This document shows, piece by piece, positions 1-5,703 of a stretch of 7,520 nt of DNA; within the stretch, counting starts at the first letter, position 1, and every line of letters begins with the position of its first letter. The DNA is taken from NCBI GenBank assembly GCA_913042885.1, contig CAJWLW010000244.1, forward strand, positions 1 through 7,520, in the 5' to 3' direction. The notes under the pieces are model-generated. The model did no database searches, was not told the origin of the DNA, and worked only from the letters and a program-made list of their open reading frames with translations. Source of the stretch: an uncultured Lentisphaeria bacterium. Its GTDB lineage: Bacteria; Verrucomicrobiota; Lentisphaeria; JABSQK01; CAJWLW01. The position numbers and the translations under genes are program-made.

Positions 1-113
1 CCGATCGCGGTGTCGGTGTACTCGTGCTGGAGAACAGCTTCGATCTGCCGTACATGAAGCCGACGCTGCGTGGTATCGGCATCCGTGCCGCCGATTCGCG
101 GATCGGCGAATAA
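1..113 (+). CDS. 3' end of an unidentified protein gene (partial)
   Basis: An open frame enters from the left edge (first full codon at base 3) and ends at TAA 111-113, giving 36 C-terminal residues that finish in IRAADSRIGE. The visible part is mixed hydrophobic and charged (GVGVLVLENSFDLPYMKP) with no transmembrane stretch and no motif I can place. The continuous frame to the window edge and balanced composition favour a real gene end. The start and most of the protein lie outside the window, so I give no function. The next gene on the same strand starts about 340 bases downstream, so the two are probably not one tight operon. Confidence 0.55.
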   Translation, partial: DRGVGVLVLENSFDLPYMKPTLRGIGIRAADSRIGE

Positions 114-166
114 GCGCGTCAACCGGCAGCGGCACACCCGCTTGTGGGGACAAAAAAAGATCAAGA

Positions 167-196
167 GGGGAATAGCCGAAAAAAGCATGATTCCCC
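167..196. repeat. 7-bp perfect inverted repeat (stem-loop) after the left-edge gene
   Basis: GGGGAAT at 167-173 is the exact reverse complement of ATTCCCC at 190-196, with a 16-nt A-rich spacer. It starts 53 bases after the left-edge stop codon. No run of T follows the right arm, so it is not a standard intrinsic terminator. It could be a transcript-end stabilising hairpin or part of a small intergenic repeat. The palindrome GGGATCCC (197-204) follows directly. Confidence 0.4.
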
Positions 197-212
197 GGGA
201 TCCCTGATTTCT

Positions 213-249
213 GCATCCGCGCATCCAGCATCCGGTATCCAGCAATCTG
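213..249. repeat. Degenerate 7-nt tandem repeat (GCATCCR-like)
   Basis: Successive units start at 213, 221, 228, 235 and 242: GCATCCGC, GCATCCA, GCATCCG, GTATCCA, GCAATCTG. The period is 7 nt, with one 8-nt unit at the left and decay at the right. A period of 7 is not a multiple of 3, and the surrounding frames lack coding character, so this is intergenic. On the other strand the unit reads roughly TGGATGC. I see no second copy elsewhere in the window. Confidence 0.45.
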
Positions 250-456
250 GAGTGGAATGCTTCATGCGGTTGAATCAGCCACTGGAGTCGCCGTATTTCG
301 TGCCGACCAGTCGAGCCGAAGCTCGCACATGCACATCATACGGAATCCACATCTTAAAGCTCTAACAGCGGTGCTGGTGTCTGTTCGTCGCTTTTCCTGC
401 CCGCCTTATATATGCGGGCGCGTCACTTCGCCTCTAATTGCACAAGGTATAATCCG

Positions 457-2034
457 ATGACAAGCGACCAACAGAACCAGGTTGGGCTCAAGAGCCATAT
501 CGAGGTGCTGGAAAAGATCGATACCGTTCTTCAGGAGCGCGACGCCAGCTTGCTGAATTTGGAGAATTCGAATCCGCTCGGCGTTGCACTGATTTTCCTC
601 GACGGGCAGTTCATCAGGGCCAACGAAACCTTGTGTGCGATGCTCGGCTTTACTGAACTCGAACTCCTGGCCACGACTTTGGGTGACATCACCTGTCCGG
701 AAGATCAAGGCAAGGACGATGAGAAACTGGCAAATCTCAAGACGCGTGACATTCGTTCGTACCAGGTAGAGAAGCGGCTCATTCACAAAGCGGGCACCGT
801 TCTGCGCGCCCTGGTGGAGGTGTTGCTGGTGCCTGGTGCCGACAACCAGCCCTACGCGCTGCTGCTGCAGATCCAGGACATCGATGCCGCTAAGCGGCTG
901 CAGGAGCAGTCTCGCCACGCCCAGAAGATGGAGTCTCTCGGGCGATTCGCCGGTTGTGTCGAACACGATTTGAATAATGCCCTGACGGCCATCCTTGGAT
1001 TTTCACAGCTCCTGGAAGCAGATCTCAAAACCGATGCCCAACTGCAATCCTTTGCCGGGGAAATCACCCACTCCGCCAATCGTGCCGTCGAATTTACTGA
1101 TCAACTCAAAGTGTTCAGCAATCTTGATGACTCGGAACTTGCCGTTTACAATCTCAACCAGATCGTCACCGATCTCGACGGCATGCTGCGCCGCCTGATC
1201 GGCGAAAACGTGTCGCTCGATGTGATTACTGACTGCAAGACTGGATCACTGGCCTGTGACCGTGGCCAGCTCGAGCAGGTGATCGTCAACCTCGTCGTCA
1301 ATGCCTATGATGCCATAGCCGAAGGCGGCCAGATCACGTTGACGACGGAGAACGTTGACCGGCCGACGGACGCCGGAGACAACGAGCCTTTCGTGCGTTT
1401 GTCGGTGAGCGATACCGGTACCGGCATGAACGATGTAACGCTTCTGCAAATCTTCGACCCGTCTTTCACGACGAAGGATCGCGGGAAGGGAACCGGGCTC
1501 GGACTGTATACGGCGAAGCAAATCATCGAGCAGTTCAGCGGCACGATCGAAGTGGAAAGTGAGCTTGACTTTGGCACGACCTTCAGGATTGATTTTCCCC
1601 GGGCTCGGAACGTCGATGAAATCAGCCCCAATCCGACCGACCAGGGGACAATCACGACCGGCAACGAAACGATTCTGCTTGTCGAGGACGAAAGCGACGT
1701 CCGCCACTATGTCGCACGCATCCTGATGCGCCACGGCTATACCGTCGTCGAGGCGGCGGACGGTGTCGAAGCATTGGGCATTGTGCAGGACGGTAAGGAA
1801 GCAATTGAGATGATTCTCACCGATTACACCATGCCGCGAATGAACGGCGACGAGCTCGTCGGGCATGCTGTCGAAGATCAGCCGGACTTGAAGATTCTGT
1901 ACATGTCCGGCTGCACCGACGAGAACGGTTTGGCCCTCAGCAATCTGAAGCCCGAAGGTTCGCCGCTGCTCAAGAAACCGTTTTCACCGCAGAAGTTGAT
2001 GTGCACCGTGCGCGGGTTGCTGGATGCGCCCTGA
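457..2034 (+). CDS. Soluble PAS / histidine kinase / receiver hybrid protein
   Basis: Predicted 525-residue cytosolic hybrid sensor kinase that would autophosphorylate on His and pass the phosphate to its own receiver. A PAS-like sensor spans about residues 35-145. The dimerisation helix carries the phospho-acceptor H170 in VEHDLNNAL, a variant of the usual AHDFNN motif. ATPase boxes follow: N box N278/N282, G1 box DTGTG at 319-323, F box FDPSF near 333-337, G2 box GKGTGLGL at 343-350. The C-terminal receiver (about 404-525) has acidic E410/D411, phospho-acceptor D456, S484 and K507. There is no signal peptide, membrane segment or DNA-binding output domain. I chose ATG 457 because AAGG lies 9 bases upstream; an in-frame ATG at 412 would add 15 residues but has no ribosome site and sits at a hairpin. 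No partner regulator is adjacent, so it looks like an orphan kinase. The family call is firm; the signal is unknown. Confidence 0.93.
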   Translation: MTSDQQNQVGLKSHIEVLEKIDTVLQERDASLLNLENSNPLGVALIFLDGQFIRANETLCAMLGFTELELLATTLGDITCPEDQGKDDEKLANLKTRDIRSYQVEKRLIHKAGTVLRALVEVLLVPGADNQPYALLLQIQDIDAAKRLQEQSRHAQKMESLGRFAGCVEHDLNNALTAILGFSQLLEADLKTDAQLQSFAGEITHSANRAVEFTDQLKVFSNLDDSELAVYNLNQIVTDLDGMLRRLIGENVSLDVITDCKTGSLACDRGQLEQVIVNLVVNAYDAIAEGGQITLTTENVDRPTDAGDNEPFVRLSVSDTGTGMNDVTLLQIFDPSFTTKDRGKGTGLGLYTAKQIIEQFSGTIEVESELDFGTTFRIDFPRARNVDEISPNPTDQGTITTGNETILLVEDESDVRHYVARILMRHGYTVVEAADGVEALGIVQDGKEAIEMILTDYTMPRMNGDELVGHAVEDQPDLKILYMSGCTDENGLALSNLKPEGSPLLKKPFSPQKLMCTVRGLLDAP

Positions 2035-2160
2035 CAACTCGTGGCCGAATACGGCAGGGTCGAGAAAGGGGATTGACTGTTGGTTTTTGATTTTGTTCAT
2101 CTAATATCTTGTTGCCAATAATTGATGCCGCGCACCTCCCGCCTTTCTTCTGTTCTCTTC
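2035..2160. other. Convergent intergenic gap between hybrid kinase and lipoprotein operon
   Basis: This 126-bp AT-richer gap lies between two stop codons. A 4-bp hairpin (GCCG 2044-2047, CGGC 2052-2055, loop AATA) is followed, after about 25 bases, by T-rich sequence (2082-2100). The stem is too short and too far from the T run to call a terminator with confidence. I see no gene here. Confidence 0.3.
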
Positions 2161-2592
2161 TCAGCGCCAGGGTTCACGTATGTGGTCGACGATGATCTGC
2201 GTCTTGGTATTTATAATAATTATATCGGTACCGGCTTTCAGCCGTTTGTAGCCTTTTGGCAAGTGGGACAACTGGCGTTCGAGTTTACCCGGCAGCGATC
2301 GGGTTCTGGCTTTTTTCGGCACGACGTAGCCCCTCTTGACTTGGCGCTCGATTTCCAGAGGCAGCGGTTCCCACGCCAACGTGATCGGCAGGGATGTGGC
2401 GCGGTCGCGAATGTAGAACAGCCGAATCGTTTCGGCATCTTCGGGCGTGAACCGCACATGGACGTCGCGAATCTCGATGCCGGCAAGCTCGGCCGGCGTC
2501 GGATTGCGCTTGATCGGCTGCAGCACGGCGCAGCCGGGGGTCAGCATGCTGATCACCAGGAACAGTGCGGCAGCTTTACCTGCGCCCCTCAA
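2161..2592 (-). CDS. CigR/RcnB-like lipoprotein, second of a tandem pair
   Basis: Predicted 143-residue envelope lipoprotein. From a TTG start at 2592-2590 the N-terminus is a textbook lipoprotein signal: R2 and K6, hydrophobic core to about residue 17, lipobox LTPGC with acceptor Cys21. Residue +2 is Ala, not Asp, which in E. coli-type sorting means the outer membrane. The mature part has FTPEDAETIRLFYIRDR (48-64), a basic middle, then LERQLSHLPKGYKR (104-117) and a beta-rich end (GTDIIIINTKTQIIVDHI). This tail resembles the LPPGY...V.I...T..I.D.I pattern that I recall from RcnB/CigR-family proteins; that match is from memory. The frame is open to 2943, but TTG is strongly preferred: GAGG lies 7 bases upstream, it overlaps the previous stop as TTGA, and it exactly creates the signal peptide. 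It is the last gene of the four-gene operon and a paralogue of the gene before it. Function unknown. Confidence 0.82.
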   Translation of the reverse strand: MRGAGKAAALFLVISMLTPGCAVLQPIKRNPTPAELAGIEIRDVHVRFTPEDAETIRLFYIRDRATSLPITLAWEPLPLEIERQVKRGYVVPKKARTRSLPGKLERQLSHLPKGYKRLKAGTDIIIINTKTQIIVDHIREPWR

Positions 2593-2981
2593 ATGCCTAC
2601 CTCGTAGATGACATCCGTGATCTCGCGGGTTCGTTTGTGGATGATGACAATGGTCGTATCGATCCGCTTCCGCACGTAGCCACGCGGCAATTCCGATAAC
2701 TGCTCCTCGAGTGACAGTGGCAGGAGCATGCCCCGGATGTCCGGCGACAGATAGCCCGGTCGACTGATTCGTTTCACCGGCGCCGGCGGTCGGCTCATGT
2801 CGAACTCGGCTGTGTTGTTGCGCATGTAGTGCATGCGGATCCGGACGATGTCCTGTGGCGTGAATTTCGGCCTGAGCTCGGGTTTGTCGCGTTCCCAGCC
2901 GATCGTCAGACAGCCGCTCAGGAGGACGACATTGCTGCAGCACAGGAGAACGACAAGGGGGCTGGAACAGCGCTTCAACAA
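2589..2981 (-). CDS. CigR/RcnB-like lipoprotein, first of a tandem pair
   Basis: Predicted 130-residue lipoprotein. K3/R4 are followed by a hydrophobic stretch (9-21) and lipobox LLSGC with acceptor Cys24; residue +2 is Leu, so outer-membrane sorting is likely. The mature domain carries FTPQDIVRIRMHYMR (40-54), RPGYLSP near 74-80, LEEQLSELPRGYVRKR (91-106) and the tail TTIVIIHKRTREITDVI. The order matches its downstream paralogue closely. The start is a TTG: 2981-2979, or the adjacent TTG 2978-2976, which forms TTGA with the preceding dioxygenase stop. AAGGA lies 6 or 9 bases upstream. No ATG fits the signal peptide. The gene overlaps both neighbours, so it is probably translationally coupled in the PhyH operon. 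The RcnB/CigR likeness is from remembered motifs; the lipoprotein call is directly supported. Confidence 0.85.
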   Translation of the reverse strand: MLKRCSSPLVVLLCCSNVVLLSGCLTIGWERDKPELRPKFTPQDIVRIRMHYMRNNTAEFDMSRPPAPVKRISRPGYLSPDIRGMLLPLSLEEQLSELPRGYVRKRIDTTIVIIHKRTREITDVIYEVGI

Positions 2982-3883
2982 GTTACATCCTTTCCTTCAG
3001 TGCCGAAAATAGCCAGACGCTCTTCGGCTGTTGTGCCCTTGGTGGTTTCCGGGTAGTAATGAAACTGCAGCGCCCGCCGGTGCATGTCTGTATGATTGTG
3101 TGGTGTGCCGTGCGGCAGCAGGCCGGAGAAGAACAGGCAGCCGCCGACAGGTAGCGGCACAGCAGCTACCGCATGTTCCGAGTCGTGAATTCGATAGGCA
3201 TCCTTGTCACAGATCTGCCAGTCGCGCCGCTGAAAGTGAAGGACCGGCCCGAGCCGGTGCCCGCCGGATAACACACGCATGCAGCCATTTTCTATAGTGG
3301 CCTCGTCGAGGGCGATCCAGATAGCGACCACGGGGGTATCGGTCGGGATGTTGAAGTAGGCGCAATCCTGATGCCACGGCTTCTCACGACCTTTCAGTGG
3401 CGGTTTGCTCAGGGCCATGTCCTGGAACATGTGCGGCTTGCCGCCGATCAATCGCGAGACGACACCGAGGACGTCAGGATCGAAAGCGATATCGTGCAGA
3501 CGCGGCTCGGAATCGACGAAAAACGCCAGTTTACGCAGGGCGAGGCGGCGCTCGGCAACGGTGAGTTCTTCGATGCGGTCGGCAACGGCGGCTTCAAACT
3601 GGCAGCCCTTGTAGTCGGGCACATTGCCGGCAGCAAGCCGTTCCCATCCGTCGATGGCGGCGGCGATTCGGGCTGGGCTGAAGACGGATTTTACGGCTAT
3701 GAAACCGCGCCTGTGAAAGGCTTTGATCTGCGCTTCGTCGATGCTTGCAAGATCCGCCAAAGGCGTCACCACTTGGTCATGGTCGTACAAGTCCGGCGCA
3801 TGCATTTCCGTACCCGCGAGATCGGCGACGCCGGCCGCGGTGGAATTGGCGAATTGCAATTCGATTTCTGAAGCCGCACTCAC
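2975..3883 (-). CDS. Phytanoyl-CoA dioxygenase (PhyH)-family oxygenase, operon gene 2
   Basis: Predicted Fe(II)/2-oxoglutarate-dependent hydroxylase, 302 residues from GTG 3883. The N-terminal helix FHRRGFIAVKSVFS (56-69) is the usual PhyH opening. The iron triad is visible: H171 and D173 in PWHQD, and the distal H258 in LLPHGTPHN, followed by R269/R270 as the likely 2-oxoglutarate carboxylate ligand. WIALDEATIENGCMRVLSGGH (189-209) is the conserved core strand and turn. The protein is cytosolic, with no signal peptide. GTG 3883 overlaps the stop of the preceding PhyH gene as GTGA, with GGAAG 11 bases upstream; an internal ATG at 3805 would give 276 residues and cannot be excluded. Its stop overlaps the next lipoprotein start. 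Substrate unknown: this family includes phytanoyl-CoA, ectoine and natural-product hydroxylases. HxD, rather than HxA/HxG, argues against a halogenase. Confidence 0.9.
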   Translation of the reverse strand: MSAASEIELQFANSTAAGVADLAGTEMHAPDLYDHDQVVTPLADLASIDEAQIKAFHRRGFIAVKSVFSPARIAAAIDGWERLAAGNVPDYKGCQFEAAVADRIEELTVAERRLALRKLAFFVDSEPRLHDIAFDPDVLGVVSRLIGGKPHMFQDMALSKPPLKGREKPWHQDCAYFNIPTDTPVVAIWIALDEATIENGCMRVLSGGHRLGPVLHFQRRDWQICDKDAYRIHDSEHAVAAVPLPVGGCLFFSGLLPHGTPHNHTDMHRRALQFHYYPETTKGTTAEERLAIFGTEGKDVTC

Positions 3884-4680
3884 GAAGTTGTCGGCTTCCG
3901 GGCAGCACCGATTTCCAGGATACGCGAATCCGGCAGGCGCGCCAGTGGGGAATAGGCGGGGTGCTCGGGGCCGAGGGTCTGGTATTTGTCGTTGTGCTTC
4001 GTGTTGTAGCAGCAGACCAACGTCCAGCGGGCGTTTTCGGAGCGGTTGCGATCGGAGCGGTGCAGCAGGTTGCAATGGAAGAACAGCCCGTCTCCAGGCT
4101 CGAGCTCCACGTAGACGACCTGCAGTTTGTAGAAGTCGATCAGGGCCTGGACCTTTTCCATGTCGGCACCGCTCTGGTCACCGACCGTGCCGTGCTCGAT
4201 TCGGCCGCATTTGTGTGATCCCCGCAGCACCTGCAGGCAGCCGTTGTCGCGGTTGGCACGATCGACTGCGACAGCAACGCTGATCATGTCGGGAAACATC
4301 ACATGCTGGTACTCATACCAGTACCCGAAGTCCTGATGCCATTCCCAGGCACCGCCGATCCGTGGTTCTTTGAGCATCATCTTGTGGTGGAAATGGTAGA
4401 CCTCGTCGCTCATCAGCTGTTCAGCAGCGGCGACCATACGCTCGTTGGCGGCAAAGGCGCTGTAGATGTTGTCCGAGATGTCATTGTCCAGCATCACTTT
4501 GCTGGCAACTCCTTCCGCGTCCAGGCGTTGGGACGACTCGCCCATCGCCGTATCGACGATCGCCATCTCATGCAGGATCCCGATCTGTTCACCAGAGAAA
4601 AACTGGCGCAGGATGATGTAGCCGTCTGCTTCAAATGCAGCGGCTTGCTCAGCTGTAAGAATGGGAGAATTGTTGTTCAT
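3880..4680 (-). CDS. Phytanoyl-CoA dioxygenase (PhyH)-family oxygenase, operon gene 1
   Basis: Predicted 266-residue Fe(II)/2-oxoglutarate oxygenase and first gene of the minus-strand operon. It opens with LTAEQAAAFEADGYIIL (8-24), typical of PhyH. The metal ligands are H115 and D117 in WEWHQDFGYWY and distal H207 in LLHRSDRN; R218 is the likely 2-oxoglutarate contact. The WHQDFGYW stretch and the later DNGCLQVLRGSHK (145-157) resemble the ectoine-hydroxylase-like branch, but overall similarity is not enough to call EctD, and no ectoine genes are nearby. The protein differs clearly from its downstream PhyH neighbour, so they are not a recent duplication. ATG 4680 is chosen because it gives the normal N-terminus, but no Shine-Dalgarno precedes it. 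An in-frame ATG at 4710 adds ten residues and also lacks one. Its TGA overlaps the GTG of the next gene. Confidence 0.9.
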   Translation of the reverse strand: MNNNSPILTAEQAAAFEADGYIILRQFFSGEQIGILHEMAIVDTAMGESSQRLDAEGVASKVMLDNDISDNIYSAFAANERMVAAAEQLMSDEVYHFHHKMMLKEPRIGGAWEWHQDFGYWYEYQHVMFPDMISVAVAVDRANRDNGCLQVLRGSHKCGRIEHGTVGDQSGADMEKVQALIDFYKLQVVYVELEPGDGLFFHCNLLHRSDRNRSENARWTLVCCYNTKHNDKYQTLGPEHPAYSPLARLPDSRILEIGAARKPTTS

Positions 4681-4953
4681 AGGAGATACTTTAGGCTGTT
4701 TTAGATACACCGCAAGTCATAGAAAGCCATAGCAACTGCAGCTTTCCCGAGCCATTGACACGGAGTAGGATCGCTACTTGATCGGATGCAGGCCAGAAAA
4801 ATGAGATGGCTGATTGCCGCCGCATCCCATCTTCTATTCCTACTCTGCTCTTCCCCCGGCCTGATCCTACCCAATCCCAAAAAAGATCATTGCTCGATTT
4901 GGGGTAGGCTGATTGCACAGTAAATTTGTCCGCACATTAACCGGGGCTGCCGA
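4681..4953. promoter_or_regulatory. Divergent intergenic region between two PhyH transcription units
   Basis: This 273-bp gap lies between two start codons pointing apart, so it must hold promoters for both units unless one is read from further away. Rightward, a weak sigma-70 candidate is TTGGGG 4899-4904, 16-nt spacer, TAAATT 4921-4926, about 28 bases before the ATG at 4954; GGGG at 4943-4946 may serve as its ribosome site. Leftward, a weak candidate is TTGCGG 4715-4710, 16-nt spacer, TAAAGT 4693-4688. An imperfect inverted repeat at 4866-4908 is listed separately. I see no gene in this gap. Confidence 0.45.
4866..4908. promoter_or_regulatory. Imperfect inverted repeat, possible operator
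   Basis: CCTACCC (4866-4872) is the exact reverse complement of GGGTAGG (4902-4908). Inside these arms AAT/ATT-type pairing continues with single-base bulges. The right arm overlaps the candidate -35 element of the rightward PhyH gene. Both arms are flanked by a CTGAT pentamer (4861-4865 and 4909-4913) in direct orientation. It could be a dimeric regulator site or an RNA hairpin; no regulator gene lies in the window to support either. Confidence 0.35.
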
Positions 4954-5703
4954 ATGACAAGACACGAACAATATGAACGGGATGGCTTCATCCCGTGTAT
5001 CGATGTGTTGACTGCCGAGGAGACAGCGCAACTGCGGATCGACTTCGATGCGCTCGAGGCGGAGATGGGCAAGGAAGTCTCGCAGATCGGCATTATCAGC
5101 CAGGAGCATGAGGTCGAGTTCCTGTGGCGGTTGGCGACGCATCCGAAGATCCTTGATGCGGTCGTGAGCGTCTATGGCGAAGATTTGATGATGATCGGTA
5201 CCCACGTGTTCTGCAAATACTCGGCCGAGGCCGTGGGAAAGGCTGCCTATGTCGCCTGGCACCAGGATGTTACATACTGGGGGTTGCGGCCGCCTAAAGC
5301 AATTTCGGTGTGGTTGGCGATCGATGATGTCGATGAAGAAAACGGCGCAATGCTGGTTATCCCGTGCACCCACACGCAAACCTATGAGCACGGCAAGAGC
5401 GATGACGATGAGAATCTGCTGTCGGTCAATCAGGCGATAGACGATGGTGCCCTCGATGTCGACACAGCCGTGCCGATCATCCTGAAGGCCGGGCAACTCT
5501 CACTGCACGATGGATTGCTGGTGCATGGATCGCGCCCGAATCATTCCGGCCGCCGCCGGGCCGGATTGACGATTCGCTACACAACTCCTGATGTCGTGCC
5601 GGTCCCGGACTCCAATAAGCGGGTGCATTGGCAGCCTGTCCTGGTGCGTGGCGAAGATCGCTACGGGAACTGGCCGCTGAAATCGGCACCGGTGTTCAAT
5701 TGA
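4954..5703 (+). CDS. Phytanoyl-CoA dioxygenase (PhyH)-family oxygenase, divergent gene
   Basis: Predicted 249-residue Fe(II)/2-oxoglutarate hydroxylase. It starts MTRHEQYERDGFI, the usual PhyH N-terminal helix. Iron ligands are H103 and D105 in AWHQDVTYW and the distal H191 in LLVHGSRPNHSG; R201/R202 in RRAGL is the likely 2-oxoglutarate contact. SVWLAIDDVDEENGAMLVIP (118-137) and LSLHDGLLVHGS (182-193) resemble the branch that includes SyrB2-type chlorinating enzymes, but those replace the Asp of HxD with Ala or Gly; Asp here predicts hydroxylation. ATG 4954 is preceded by GGGG at a 7-base gap. It is transcribed away from the two-PhyH operon across a shared 273-bp region, suggesting a common pathway. 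Its stop codon abuts the decayed membrane-protein gene on the other strand. Confidence 0.92.
   Translation: MTRHEQYERDGFIPCIDVLTAEETAQLRIDFDALEAEMGKEVSQIGIISQEHEVEFLWRLATHPKILDAVVSVYGEDLMMIGTHVFCKYSAEAVGKAAYVAWHQDVTYWGLRPPKAISVWLAIDDVDEENGAMLVIPCTHTQTYEHGKSDDDENLLSVNQAIDDGALDVDTAVPIILKAGQLSLHDGLLVHGSRPNHSGRRRAGLTIRYTTPDVVPVPDSNKRVHWQPVLVRGEDRYGNWPLKSAPVFN

Larger units (their letters stand above)
114..456. other. Non-coding interval upstream of the hybrid kinase
   Basis: No convincing gene lies in these 343 bases. Besides the inverted repeat and 7-nt array listed separately, it contains a 5-bp hairpin with a CGAA loop (CGAGC 312-316, GCTCG 321-325) and a 6-bp hairpin (GCCCGC 399-404, GCGGGC 414-419) about 40 bases before the kinase start. 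The second hairpin could influence expression of the kinase, but there is no terminator-like T-tract and I cannot identify a strong sigma-70 promoter. Confidence 0.4.

Noticed and set aside
448..453. Perfect TATAAT hexamer just before the kinase start
   Set aside because: It lies 3 bases before the chosen ATG, so transcription would begin inside the coding region; no matching -35 is evident. Probably chance.
412..456. Upstream in-frame ATG at 412 as kinase start
   Set aside because: It has no ribosome site and falls in a hairpin; the ATG at 457 has AAGG 9 bases before it.
144..460. Short + strand open frames of 73 and 67 codons before the kinase
   Set aside because: They overlap the 7-nt array and hairpins, lack ribosome sites and have low-complexity, non-protein-like translations.
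2593..2943. Upstream extension of the second lipoprotein frame to a 260-residue protein
   Set aside because: The extension is antisense-free but lies entirely over the first lipoprotein gene in another frame; the TTG at 2592 gives a proper lipoprotein signal and ribosome site.
3884..4075. Upstream extension of the second PhyH protein to 366 residues
   Set aside because: The extra residues overlap the first PhyH gene out of frame and are proline/arginine-rich with no PhyH similarity.
3880..4680. Ectoine hydroxylase (EctD) assignment for the first PhyH gene
   Set aside because: The WHQDFGYW stretch is similar, but this is shared with other PhyH branches and no ectoine biosynthesis genes are present.
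3371..4704. Several + strand open frames opposite the PhyH operon
   Set aside because: They are antisense shadows of well-supported PhyH genes, with no family motifs and no ribosome sites.
4954..5703. Non-haem iron halogenase (SyrB2-type) assignment
   Set aside because: Halogenases lack the Asp of the HxD motif; here H103-Q-D105 is intact, which predicts hydroxylation.
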